This document shows positions 39,269-49,215 of a stretch of DNA of 64,000 nt, in pieces. The first letter of the stretch is position 1. The number at the start of each line of letters is the position of its first letter. This DNA is from Enoplolaimus lenunculus. Taxonomy: Eukaryota > Nematoda > Enoplea > Enoplida > Thoracostomopsidae. Position numbers and translations under genes: made by a program. Below the pieces are notes generated by a model that saw only the letters and a program-made list of their open reading frames with translations, was not told where the DNA came from and searched no databases. The stretch lies in NCBI GenBank assembly GCA_030248215.1, contig JASANG010000597.1, positions 37,833 through 101,832 on the forward strand, read 5' to 3'.

Positions 39269-42200
39269 ATGTATTTTGCGGTTTTGCTTTTACAATCGAT
39301 ACTAACAATTTTGTCAATATACACAACTGCCAAAGTGTTTGCGTCAGAGTTCCATTCGTTGCGATCTGAAAAGTTGTTTGGTGCAATTACTGAGACTAGC
39401 AACATCGCGTCAAACTATCCTACAGATCCAATTGAAATTACTAAACTTCACGAAAATTTCAACTGGGTTCAACGAAAACAAATGAGTAAGTTTTCAGGAT
39501 CGGCAAAAATTTCAACTGGGTTCAACGAAAACAAATGAGTAAGTTTTCAGGATCGGCAAAAATTTCAACTGGGTTCAACGAAAACAAATGAGTAAGTTTT
39601 CAGAATCGGCAAAAATTTCAACTGGGTTCAACGAAAACAAATGAGTAAGTTTTCAGGGTCGGCAAAAATTACAACTGGGTTCAACGAAAACAAATGAGTA
39701 AGTTTTCAGGGTCGGCAAAAATTTCAACTGGGTTCAACGAAAACAAATGAGTAAGTTTTCAGGGTCGGCAAAAATTACAACTGGGTTCAACGAAAACAAA
39801 TGAGTAAGTTTTCAGGATCGGCAAAAATTTCAACTGGGTTCAACGAAAATAAATGAGTAAGTTTTCAGAATCGGCAAAAATTTCAACTGGGTTCAACGAA
39901 AACAAATGAGTAAGTTTTCAGGATCGGCAAAAATTTCAACTGGGTTCAACGAAAACAAATGAGTAAGTTTTCAGGATCGGCAAACAGCAAAAAATATTAA
40001 TTCTTACAAAATTCATAACACCACACAATGTTTCGATGTGTGTACTTTTTGACCCGAATAAGAGGGTGTGGGGTAATAAGAGGGGGTCCCATTTTAAGTC
40101 CCAATCAATAGAAGTCCGCATCCCTAATAAGAGTCCGTAAGCGAATAGAGTCCCTAAATCCTATTTAGAGTCCATGAAGGTCAGTTATTCCTAATTGTAG
40201 TGCACAGATGACTCCAGGACCAAATATAACTGAGTTCGAATTTTAAGGCGTACTTAAACTTTGAAAGTATATATTCCTAAATGTAACTTTGCATGATCGC
40301 TCAAGCTATTGACGCAAGACAAATAAACGTTTAATTCAACGGATTGTTGCAGTACCGGAAATATTCCAGTGACGAAGGGTGGCTGAGCGTAGATTATAAA
40401 TAAATAACAGTCAAAACCGAATAACAAGAGGGGTATCCTCTGGAGAGGCCAAATAAATATCAGTCCCCCTCTTATTCGGGTCACTACGGTACGCTACAAA
40501 ACTACAACATTTCCACTGAACACATACGAAAAAGATTCAATTCCTGTCTTTACTGAATAATAATTTCAATTTCTGTCTTTAATGTAAAAAAATTTCAATT
40601 TCTGTCTTTAATTGAAAAAATTTCAACTTCTGTCTTTAATGTAAAAAATTTCAATTTCTGTCTTTAGTTTAAAATAATTCTAATTTCTGTCTTTAATATG
40701 CAAAAAATTCATGGCTGCTACTTATGGAAAAATTTTCAACTGCTGTCTTCAATGTATTAAATTGTTTTCATTGCTGTCGTTAGTGTAGCGAACCGAATAA
40801 GAGGGCGAGGACTGATATTGATTTGGCTTCTCCAGAGGGTACTCCTCGTTATTTGGTTACGAACTGATTTTATAATGCAAGGTTATACTTACGAATGTAC
40901 TTTCAACACTTAAGTATACTTTAAAGTTACGAACCCAACTTTATTTGGGCCTGGATTTATTTATATATTTAATACAATTAGGGATAATTGACACTTATGG
41001 GCTCTAATTAGGGCTCAGGGACTATATCCGCTTACGGACTCTTATCACGGATACGGACTCCTATTGATTGAGACTCAAAATGGGGATCCTATCGTAATAC
41101 CCCTTTCATATTTGGATCACTATAGTAACCGGTTTGTTTTTAACAACGTGACAGTTAATATTATAGAATATGTATTTTTGTACACAATATAAATTCGAGT
41201 AAATTGATTTTAACTTACAATGAGTTGAATTCACTCAGATTGTCTGAGCTCTGAATGAGGTCTTTCAGAACTCAGAATTCTGAATGGATTGAACACATTC
41301 TGAGTTAATTAATCAATTCACCCGGAATTAAATCAGCTCACAATGAGTTAATATTTTACTGCTATTAACTCAGAAACAACCAAAAATAGCTAATTCTCTC
41401 ACTGAGTTGATTAATCAACTTATTGGAATTTGCCGTGTACTGCTTTCTATTTTAGAAAGTTAAAAGAAAATGATTCAAATTACACGCTCGAAGTACCTTC
41501 TTGTCACGAGTTTTACAAATATTATCTTCTTAATTTCTCCTGCAAAAGTTAACTATTTATTATACTTAAGCCGATGACCATTAGGATCAAAATTATGTGG
41601 TGTTGCACAACGCTTTAGTGGAAGGCAGAAATTTTAACCGTCACAAGTTTGACAACTTTCAAGAAATATTTTCTATTTAAAATTTTAATATAATATTAAA
41701 AATTTCAGAGCATCCGTTTTTACAGCGTTCACCATCATCGAGGCTTGGTTCAGTACAACGGCTTATGGCTTGGAGTCGAAAATATTTCACAATCGATGGG
41801 ATAACAATTCAAAAATCGCAAAATAGTAGAAATTTTAAAATTTTTTTAAAAAATAAATTTTAGCATAAATTATTGAATAGCTATAGTAGTGATTTATGCG
41901 CATGTTAAACTTGATAAAGAAAATAAATTGCCACATAGTGTACAGTGTCATCGGCAGATCCTTGTGGCGTGGCCATCCATACTAGACACCTGACAAGGAT
42001 CAAAGCTAAAAATTTTGTGGTAAAACGGATTACTAAAATTGCGTTTGGCTTCTCGATCGCTTCGCTTGCAAATTTTTCACTATATCGCGTGTTTCTGGTC
42101 AAAATGTTTTTAATCTACCACTGCGACGATATACGCAAGTTATATTGTAAAAATTCCCGTTTCAAGTTGAAATGTGTTAATATTTTCAGAAATGGAATTT

Positions 42201-44390
42201 GGCGTTTTTTCGACAAAAAATCTTTCTAAACACGATACGATACTAAAAGTGCCACTAAAATATACGTTCACAGCTGCGAGCGCGGAGCCGATGGTAAAAA
42301 GTTGTTTCAGTAATTTTACAAGGTATAAATCACCAATCAAAATAAGAAGGTAAGTTTTTTCTAAATTTGCCAACGTTTTAAAATGTTCTCCAGTTTTGAA
42401 TACAAGCAGTTTTATTTATCTATAAATTTTGGGTAAATAAGAACTTTTATGTACCGTTGAAAATGATATGGAACGACAAACGTTATGGGATTTGGCTATC
42501 GTTTGTCGTACGGCGTCGTCCGTCGCCGACTTTCACGGCGACGGACGTGATCAAAAGTATAGCGCTTCCATATTTTAGTTATTGAAATGTTTTAAAGATT
42601 GTTAAAACATGTATATAATAGTTTGTTTTGGCGCAGGCGGAAATATCGTTAAATATGTAATGTGTCAGTAACGAATTTCTTAAAAGTCGATTTTGGCTTA
42701 AAACGTTATAAACTTTAAAAAATCACAGACAACAGTAGCGTACCAACAAATTTACTTTTCGATTGGCTCTCAAATAACTATAAGGGTTCTCTATACTTTC
42801 GTACGGTCGATAGTACCGTCCGTTGCCGGTCGTCATCGTACCGCACGTCACAGACGATGACTGTATGTCATCATCACCGTACGTCACCGTACGTCACCGT
42901 ACGTTACCTCGCGTTTTTAGTCGCGTAATATAACGCACGCCGACCGGACGATGACGGACGGTCGGCCAGCGATCGCGCCGTCGGCACGTCGCGGCCGCTC
43001 ACGATCGGCGCGGGCCTCGCGCCCCACGCGGCCCGTCAGCGATGCGGCCGTCCACGATCGCCCTCGCACGTCCCGTCGCAGCTCGGCCGTCCACGTGCGG
43101 CGCCGGTCCCGATCGGCGCCGGCCAGCGCGCGCCGCGCAGCGAACGGCGCACGGTCGTGACAGACGATGACGGACGGCAACGGTCGGTGACAGACGATGA
43201 CGGACGGCAACGGTCGGTGACAGACGATGACGGACGGCAACGGTCGGTGACAGACGATGACGGACGGCAACGGTCGGTGACAGACGATGACGGACGGCAA
43301 CGGTCGGTGACGGACGATGACGGACGGCAATGGCCGGTGACGGACGGCAATGAACGGCGGCGTGCGACATTAAAGATTGTACAAAGTATAGCGTCACCCT
43401 AATATTGGTTCTAGAAACAGGATTGACAAACTGTCAATAAAGCCGTGGTTCAATGTTTTAACTGGTGAACGCATACCGAATAAATCAAGAGGCGGTCGTC
43501 TGCCCTCCCTAACCGATCCTATTTGTTTCACGGATGACGCTTAGGAATTTATAGATAGATTTGGTGCTGGCGGTGTTCCGGTCCGGCGCCACCTAGAAAA
43601 TATGGCCCGGTCATGACTGGTACTGCCGCATCGCCGACGACAATTTGTTTTGTGTATACAGAGAATCGGGCTATTGACGTTATAGAGTACACCCCAGTCG
43701 TTATTGCAATTAGTTTCCCATCCACAACGTAAAATGTGACATGGGGACGTTTTAACCGAACGAGTTGTTTCTTGTTTAGGCTTAGGCTAAAGTTTAGTCT
43801 TACGTGCCTACTCTGTAAATTCCATTGAGTTGATTAATCAATTCAGCTTGGGAATTGGTTATTTCTGAATTAATATCAGTAAACATTAACTCACTCTCAG
43901 TTGATTTGATTCGCACTCTTACTTGAGTTGACTCTGTGTTAGTTGATTTAATTAAGTCAGAATGAATTGAATCAACTCAAATTTCTGAGTTCTGATAGTC
44001 CTAACTGAGACCTAGTAATTCAGCTCATACTGAGTGAAAATCAACTCACTGAAGTTTACAGTGTAAGTCTAAGCATGAGCTTAAGCCTTAAAGCTTAGAA
44101 ATAGTTGTGCGGAGAAAGCGTTCCGCTGTGGGCGGGAATACAAAGCGGTCGCTGCCTAAACACAGCAGTAAGGCGTATGTATACTGGATCGGAAGTTTAA
44201 TATTTCTGTCTAACATATTTACAGGTCTACCAAATCGACGGTGGTTGTTGCGCTACAGTTAATAAGTGAAATTTTAAAACCAAACTCTAAATTTCAACAC
44301 TATTTGAACGCACTTCCGGTCACTTACAATAACGGATTATTCTATCCAATGGAAAGCTTAACAGCTTTAGAAGGATCGTACGCGAAACCG
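39269..44390 (+). CDS. SETD3-like gene, copy B: first four exons
   Basis: Exons: 39269-39485 (217 nt), 41709-41825 (117), 42190-42349 (160), 44225-44390 (166), with the same phases as copy A and an identical exon 2 length. Exon 1 begins MYFAVLLLQSILTILSIYTT, a signal-peptide-like segment. Exon 2 gives HPFLQRSPSSRLGS...MAWSRKYFTIDGITI. Exon 3 gives EFGVFSTKN and ILKVPLKYTFTAASAEP (SET N-terminal part, compare SETD3 GFGLRATRD and LFLWVPRKLL). Exon 4 gives VALQLISEIL and YLNALPVTYNNGLFYPME. No catalytic second half follows; copy C's first exon begins 295 bp later. B is therefore truncated, or its 3' half was lost at the palindrome. Intron 1 contains ten duplicates of its own splice donor. Confidence 0.68.
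39451..39985 (+). repeat. 53-bp minisatellite that duplicates an exon end and its splice donor
   Basis: About ten head-to-tail copies of a 53-bp unit. Each holds the last 30 or so bases of copy B exon 1 (tttcaactgggttcaacg ... aaacaaatga), the donor gtaagt, and an immediately following ttttcag. Units differ by one or two bases (aggatcgg, agaatcgg, agggtcgg; one aaaataaatg). The first unit is the real exon border; the rest lie in intron 1. Fifty-three is not a multiple of three, so using a later donor changes frame. Confidence 0.93.
40050..40483 (+). mobile_element. Family D MITE
   Basis: tgacccgaataagagggtgt to cctcttattcgggtca, 434 bp, in copy B intron 1. Mirrored at 51548-51984. Confidence 0.8.
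40533..40790 (+). repeat. Minisatellite of about 30 bp (tttctgtctttaatg units)
   Basis: About eight imperfect copies of a unit built on aatttcaatttctgtcttt plus an A/T-rich spacer, in copy B intron 1. Mirrored at about 51265-51520 with fewer, more regular units. Confidence 0.85.
40790..41122 (-). mobile_element. Family D MITE, internally shortened, opposite orientation
   Basis: gcgaaccgaataagagggcg to catatttggatcacta. It contains the family interior in reverse (tactccgattt-side deletion). Mirrored at about 50925-51255. Confidence 0.65.
41193..41441 (+). mobile_element. Family G MITE
   Basis: Left end weak (ataaattcgagtaaattga), right end cttattggaatttgccgtg. In copy B intron 1. Mirrored at about 50600-50850. 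Confidence 0.7.
42466..42570. repeat. Short GC-rich inverted motif in copy B intron 3
   Basis: Contains gtcgccgactttcacggcgacgg with internal dyad symmetry and the phrase agtatagcgcttcc, which echoes the ends of the GC-rich minisatellite element 300 bp downstream. Possibly a solo relic of the same family. Confidence 0.35.
42779..43402 (+). mobile_element. MITE-like element with a GC-rich minisatellite core
   Basis: Ends resemble each other in inverted orientation (taagggttctctatacttt at left; reverse complement of the right end tagggtgacgctatacttt). Inside are cgtacgtcaccgtacgtcacc repeats, a very GC-rich block (42950-43150) and about six copies of a 30-bp unit (gtgacagacgatgacggacg gcaacggtcg) at 43156-43335. 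Open frames here in all phases are by-products of the repeat. Confidence 0.6.
43770..44140. mobile_element. CCTAAG-family MITE split by a family G insertion
   Basis: CCTAAG flanks at 43775-43808 (tgtttaggcttaggctaaag) and 44063-44130 (aagcatgagcttaagcctta ... aaagcgttccgctgtggg). Family G (43811-44064) sits between them, so it inserted later. Mirrored at about 47640-47985. Confidence 0.65.
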
Positions 44391-44473
44391 GTAAATTAAA
44401 TGTGCTGTTCACACGACAATTTCACGTCTGACCATTAAAACTGAGTTATAAGCTTGAGTTGACAGTTAATAAA

Positions 44474-44650
44474 ATTAAAAAATTTCCACAATTGTTAACA
44501 CCCACACATGCATGCGAAAACGAAACTGGTTAAGGTTCCATCCGATGAACAACTTGTATCTGTAAAATTTTTCAACATAGCAAAGCTAAGTTTCGACTTT
44601 TTGTCTAACATTAAAAAGACGTTTGCCGAAATTAGCAAGAGTGTATGATG
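44474..44650 (+). other. Unassigned open stretch between copies B and C
   Basis: In the mirror copy (minus strand 47111-47299) this stretch is open for 62 codons with a Lys/Phe-rich sequence (KLVKVPSDEQLVSVKFF, FLSNIKKTFAEISKS). In this arm one base differs near 44505 and shortens the frame. No clear acceptor or family was recognised. It could be a decayed exon of the neighbouring SETD3-like copy or chance. Confidence 0.2.
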
Positions 44651-44684
44651 CATACTAACAAGAGTAAGTAAGAGAGTGAACCAG

Positions 44685-44901
44685 ATGTACCGTATTTGTT
44701 TGTGTATGCTGATTGCAATTGCAAACTGCAATATTTTGCATTGCCAAGCAGAAATTATTGCTGACACGCCGGTTAGCAATTATGATGAGGTGTACCGGTT
44801 GTTGTACTTTTCGCACGATAAATCGACAACTTATTGGGCAAATACAGATATATTTGCAAAAATATATAATTTAATGGATTTAATAAAGAAACAACAAAAC
44901 A
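44685..44901 (+). CDS. SETD3-like copy C, first exon with signal peptide
   Basis: A 217-nt exon, the same length and end phase as copy B exon 1. ATG at 44685 gives MYRICLCMLIAIANCNILHC, a strong signal peptide, then YRLLYFSHDKSTTY and MDLIKKQQN before donor A|gtaagt. The start of the mature part and the KKQQN end align with exon 1 of copies A (IQTQQI) and B (VQRKQM). The fossil LTR begins 130 bp downstream and the palindrome axis follows within 1 kb, so no later exon is visible. It could be a third gene or a detached first exon. Confidence 0.5.
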
Positions 44902-44929
44902 GTAAGTTGAACTAAGAGCGGATGACGCA

Positions 44930-45010
44930 TACTTCAACAAGAGTGTACAACTGGGTACATTCTGTGTAGAAAACAATGCACCCGGCAAGTGGTGCGTTTT
45001 TGGCATACCC
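44930..45010. mobile_element. Family W fragment next to the LTR
   Basis: acaagagtgtacaactgggt acattctgtgtagaaaacaa then cggcaagtggtgcgttttt. It follows copy C exon 1 directly. Confidence 0.5.
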
Positions 45011-45033
45011 CCTCTATTTAGAGGAGGGGATAC

Positions 45034-45428
45034 TGTGGGACCATAAGCCACAAACTAAACGTTTATTTAAGCAACACAAACGTAACTATAATCAGAAGGC
45101 ATGAAAATGAAACTGACCCTTGTCAATCAAAGTCGTTCGCTTTTATACCCTTTTTGGGTAACAAGCTCATTTGCATTTTAAGATTTATTTTCTGAACCAG
45201 TTCTCAACAAGCTCATTTGCATTTTAAGATTTATTTTCTGAACCAGTTCCCAACAGGCTCATTTGCATTTTAAGATTTATTTTCTGAACCAGTTCCCAAT
45301 CGTCAAAACCAAAAGTTCGAGTCTGATAAAGAAGCTTCCAAAACCAGTCCGAATCTTCCCCGGAACTCGTACGGAGATTCTTGTCAAACCGGTTGCAGGA
45401 AGCAGGAATTAAATCGGACGCCACATCA
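45034..45428 (-). mobile_element. LTR of a fossil LTR retroelement (left arm)
   Basis: A 395-bp LTR on the minus strand, TG at 45428 to CA at 45034. It contains three short direct repeats (aaaatgcaaatgag type), a TATA-like box (gggtataaaagcg) and an aataaa signal. A purine-rich tract (aaatgggggg) abuts its 5' side at 45429-45441, as expected for a 3' LTR. It lies just downstream of SETD3-like copy C exon 1. Confidence 0.75.
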
Positions 45429-45455
45429 GCCCCCCATTTGAAGTGCGGAGCTATA

Positions 45456-46304
45456 TTCGAAATCGGACCATACGATCGTGTGATGGCTTTGCGGCGTGTT
45501 GCAGAGTTGATTTGATCGTGTTTGATAGTACTGTTGACGGCGATGCTTTATTTTCCGGTAATCGTCACATCTTCAATGGCTTTGATGAGACCTCTATGTT
45601 TTGATCGTCTTGCCTCGTCAATTCTCGCATCGAAATCTTGGAACGTTGTCCGCTCTCAATAGCGTAACGTCCAGTCCAAAAATTTTATGGCCCTCGATCC
45701 TTTAAGTAGTATTTTGCAGGAGGTGTGCCATCCGTCTGCGATTAAAGCAGGCCACCAAGGATGTTTGGGAATTTTGCGAAACAATGTTCGATCGTCTTTT
45801 TCGTGGGGGAGGAGGAGGGGTGATTAATTTTCACATTGGAACCGTTGAAAGGAATGCTGGTTTGAGCCGCTCTAACGAAATCGTTTCTTTTCGACCAGCA
45901 ATTTCAATTTCAGCGGTTTTGGAACCCATCGAAATTACTGTAAAGGGACCTTTTTAACGTGGCTCCAAAGAATTATGCGGAGCCTCATTCCGCAACCAAA
46001 CATGTTTTGCCACGTTAAGTTGATGCGGTACATAGGACAATGCAGGATGTTGTCGTCGCTTTTGGCCGTTTTGCCGTTCGTGTTTGTTGGTTGCTCGTTG
46101 GACCTCTCTTTTTTTCCGTGGTTTTCGTCCTCTACTTTAGAGTGTCCTTTTTTGCCTGTTTTCCTATTGTGGAGTCGTTTCATGCGATTGACGGCAGACG
46201 TCGTAGGTCTCTCGCCTGGTGTTGCGTTACGGATTTGTCCGTCAAAGTATATCCCTCTCTTCTCTGCTCCTCGCCGCTTTGCCTTCTCTCGATCGTTGGT
46301 CCGT
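45456..46304. other. Palindrome core, with arm similarity fading toward the axis
   Basis: Inward of 45455 and 46305 the two sides still align by eye but with frequent indels, down to roughly 45740 and 46130 (shared landmarks gagacct, a gcatcgaaa/gcatgaaa pair, ctttaagtag). The innermost 350-400 bp do not align by eye. The estimated axis is about 45.9 kb. The core also holds the inner end of the fossil LTR element. Confidence 0.6.
45820..46060 (-). mobile_element. Fossil integrase C-terminal region, Ty3/gypsy-like
   Basis: The minus strand resembles the C-terminal end of a Ty3/gypsy-type integrase, with motifs such as VPHQLNVAKHVWLR, a GPF(T)V core and ETISLERLKPAF typical of the small barrel and tail. 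It lies upstream, in element orientation, of the polypurine tract and LTR. Only the end of an element is present and it is broken, with a few breaks. The rest is missing because the sequence turns back on itself here. Confidence 0.55.
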
Positions 46305-46336
46305 TTCGTATAGCTCCGCACTTCAAATGGGGGGGC

Positions 46337-46731
46337 TGATGTCGCGCGTCCTATTTTAATTCCTGCTTCCTGCAACCGGTTTGACGAGAATCTTCTTCAA
46401 GTTCCGGGAAGATTTGGACTGGTTTTGGAAGCTTCTTTATCAGACTCGAACTTTTGGTTTTGACGATTTGGGAACTGGTTCAGAAAATAAATCTTAAAAT
46501 GCAAATGAGCCTGTTGGGAACTGGTTCAGAAAATAAATCTTAAAATGCAAATGAGCTTGTTGAGAACTGGTACAAAAAATAGATCTTAAAATGCAAATGT
46601 GCTTGTTTACCCGAAAGGGTGCTGAGAGCTTTCCGTTTTGATTGACTGGGTCTGTTTCATTTTCATGCCTTCTGATTATAGTTACGTTTGTGTTGCTTAA
46701 ATATACGTTTAGTTTGTGGCTTATGGTCCCC
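46337..46731 (+). mobile_element. Mirror copy of the LTR (right arm)
   Basis: Reverse-complement partner of the left-arm LTR, preceded by the same purine tract. The two LTRs face each other in inverted orientation, which is not the direct arrangement of an intact element. The pair is therefore one LTR copied by the inverted repeat rather than two ends of one insertion. Confidence 0.75.
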
Positions 46732-46857
46732 TGTATCCCCTCCTCTCTCGCGGGGGTATGCCACGCTCCTCTTGCCGGGTGCTTGTTTTCTACACAGATG
46801 TCCCGTTGTCTCTCTTGTTGAGTTGCGTCATCCGCTCTTAGTTTTGGTAATTTACAC

Positions 46858-47074
46858 TGTTTTGTTGTTTCTTTATTAAATCCATTAAATTATATATTTT
46901 TGCAAATATATCTGTATTTGCCCAATAAGTTGTCGATTTATCGTGCGAAAAGTACAACAACCGGTACACCTCATCATAATTGCTAACCGGCGTGTCAGCA
47001 ATAATTTCTGCTTGGCAATGCAAAATATTACAGTTTGCAATTGCAATCAGCATACACAAACAAATACGGTACAT
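46858..47074 (-). CDS. Mirror of SETD3-like copy C first exon
   Basis: Same 72 codons from MYRICLCML to KKQQN as at 44685-44901. Upstream CAC replaces AAC just before the ATG. The splice donor differs: A|gtgtaa here, A|gtaagt in the left arm. Confidence 0.5.
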
Positions 47075-48360
47075 CTGGTGCACTCTCTTACTTACTCTTG
47101 TTAGTATGCATCATACACTCTTGCTAATTTCGGCAAACGTCTTTTTAATGTTAGACAAAAAGTCGAAACTTAGCTTTGCTATGTTGAAAAATTTTACAGA
47201 TACAAGTTGTTCATCGGATGGAACCTTAACCAGTTTCGTTTTCGCATGCATGTGTTGTGTTAACAATTGTGGAAATTTTTTAATTTTATTAACTGTCAAC
47301 TCAAGCTTATAACTCAGTTTTAATGGTCAGACGTGAAATTGTCGTGTGAACAGCACATTTAATTTACCGGTTTCGCGTACGATCCTTCTAAAGCTGTTAA
47401 GCTTTCCATTGGATAGAATAATCCGTTATTGTAAGTGACCGGAAGTGCGTTCAAATAGTGTTGAAATTTAGAGTTTGGTTTTAAAATTTCACTTATTAAC
47501 TGTAGCGCAACATATGCCACCGTCGATTTGGTAGATCCTGATAAATATGTTAGACAGAAATATTAAACTTCCGATCCAGTATACATACGCCTTACTGCTG
47601 TGTTTAGGCAGCGACCGCTTTGTATTCCCGCCCACAGCGGAACGCTTTCTCCGCACAACTATTTCTAAGCTTTTAGGCTTAAGCTCAGGCTTAGACTTAC
47701 AGTGTAAACTTCAGTGAGTTGATTTTCACTCAGTATAAGCTGAATTACTAGGTCTCAGTTAGGACTATCAGAACTCAGAAATTTGAGTTGATTCAATTCA
47801 TTCTGACTTAATTAAATCAACTAACACAGAGTCAACTCAAGTAAGAGTGCGACTCTAATCGAACCGAGAGTGAGTTAATGTTTACTAATATTAACTCCAA
47901 GTACCAACTCCCAAGCCTGAATTGATTAATCAGACTCAATGGAATTTACAGAGTAGGCACGTAAGACTAAACTTTAGCCTAAGCCTAAACAAGAAACAAC
48001 TCGTTCGGTTAAAATGTCTCTATGTCACATTTTACGTTGTGGATGGGAAACTAATTGCAATAACGACTGGTAGTGTACTCTATAACGTCAATAGCCCGAT
48101 TCTCTGTATACACAAAACAAATTGTCGTCGGCGATGCGGCAGTACCAGTCATGACCGGGCCATATTTTCGCAGGTGGCGCCGGACCCCGAACACCGCCAG
48201 CACCAAATCTATCTATAAATTCCTAAGCGTCATCCGTGAAACAAATAGGATCGGTTAGGGAGGGCAGACGACCGCCTCTTGATTTATTCGGTATGCGTTC
48301 ACCAGTTAAAACATTGAACCACGGCTTTATTGACAGTTTGTCAATCCTGTTTCTAGAACC

Positions 48361-49215
48361 AATATTAGGGTGACGCTATACTTTGTACAATCTTTAATGT
48401 CGCACGCCGCCGTTCATTGCCGTCCGTCACCGACCGTTGCCGTCCGTCATCGTCTGTCACCGACCGTTGCCGTCCGTCATCGTCTGTCACCGACCGTTGC
48501 CGTCCGTCATCGTCTGTCACCGACCGTTGCCGTCCGTCATCGTCTGTCACCGACCGTTGCCGTCCGTCATCGTCTGTCACCGACCGTTGCCGTCCGTCAT
48601 CGTCTGTCACCGACCGTTGCCGTCCGTCATCGTCTGTCACCGACCGTTGCCGTCCGTCATCGTCTGTCACCGACCGTTGCCGTCCCGTCATCGTCTTGTC
48701 ACCTACTGTTGCCGTCCGTCATCGTCTGGTCACCGACCGTTGCCGTCTGTCTCATTGTCTGTCACCGACCGTTGCCGTCCGTCATCGTCTGTCACCGACC
48801 GCTTGCTGTCCGTCATCGTCTGTCACCGACCGTTGCCGTCGTCATCATCGTTGTCCCACTCGACCGTTGCCGTCCGTCATCTCGTCTGTCACCGACCGTT
48901 GCCGTCCGTCATCGTCTGTCACCGACCGTTGCCGTCCGTCATCGTCTGTCACCGACCGTTGCCGTCCGTCATCGTCTGTCACCGACCGTTGCCGTCCGTC
49001 ATCGTCTGTCACCGACCGTTACCGTCCGTCATCGTCCGGCGTCGGCGTGCGTTATATTACGCGACTAAATAACGCGAGGTAACGTACGGTGACGTACGGT
49101 GACGTACGGTGATGATGACATACAGTCATCGTCTGTGACGTGCGGTACGATGACGACCGGCAACGGACGGTAACCTATCGACCGTACGACAAGTATAGCG
49201 CAACCCTTATAGTTA
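48361..49215 (-). mobile_element. Mirror of the GC-rich minisatellite element, expanded
   Basis: Same terminal sequences as 42779-43402, but the 30-bp array has about 21 units (48410-49040) and the GC-rich block next to it in the left arm is absent. The array alone is roughly 400 bp longer. Confidence 0.6.

Larger units (their letters stand above)
27931..45455 (+). repeat. Left arm of giant inverted repeat
   Basis: This whole interval returns in reverse complement at 46305-64000. Paired landmarks have coordinate sums of about 91,760-91,945: the 98-residue open frame at 35963/55982, copy B exon 1 at 39269/52676, copy C exon 1 at 44685/47074, the LTR at 45034/46731. It carries the 3' half of SETD3-like copy A plus copies B and C. 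The true outer end lies at or left of 27931 and cannot be fixed because the partner runs off the window. Confidence 0.95.

Noticed and set aside
42917-43402. Open frames of 69-137 codons on both strands (PSVIVCHRPL-type repeats)
   Set aside because: They are translations of the 30-bp minisatellite, whose unit length is a multiple of three, so every frame stays open.
46040-46375. Overlapping frames of 99-146 codons at the palindrome core
   Set aside because: They lie in fossil retroelement sequence and the poorly aligned core, with frames on opposite strands. No independent gene is supported.
48365-49082. Three overlapping frames of over 210 codons, the longest in the window
   Set aside because: Same minisatellite in the mirror arm; no codon bias or family, and all frames are open at once.
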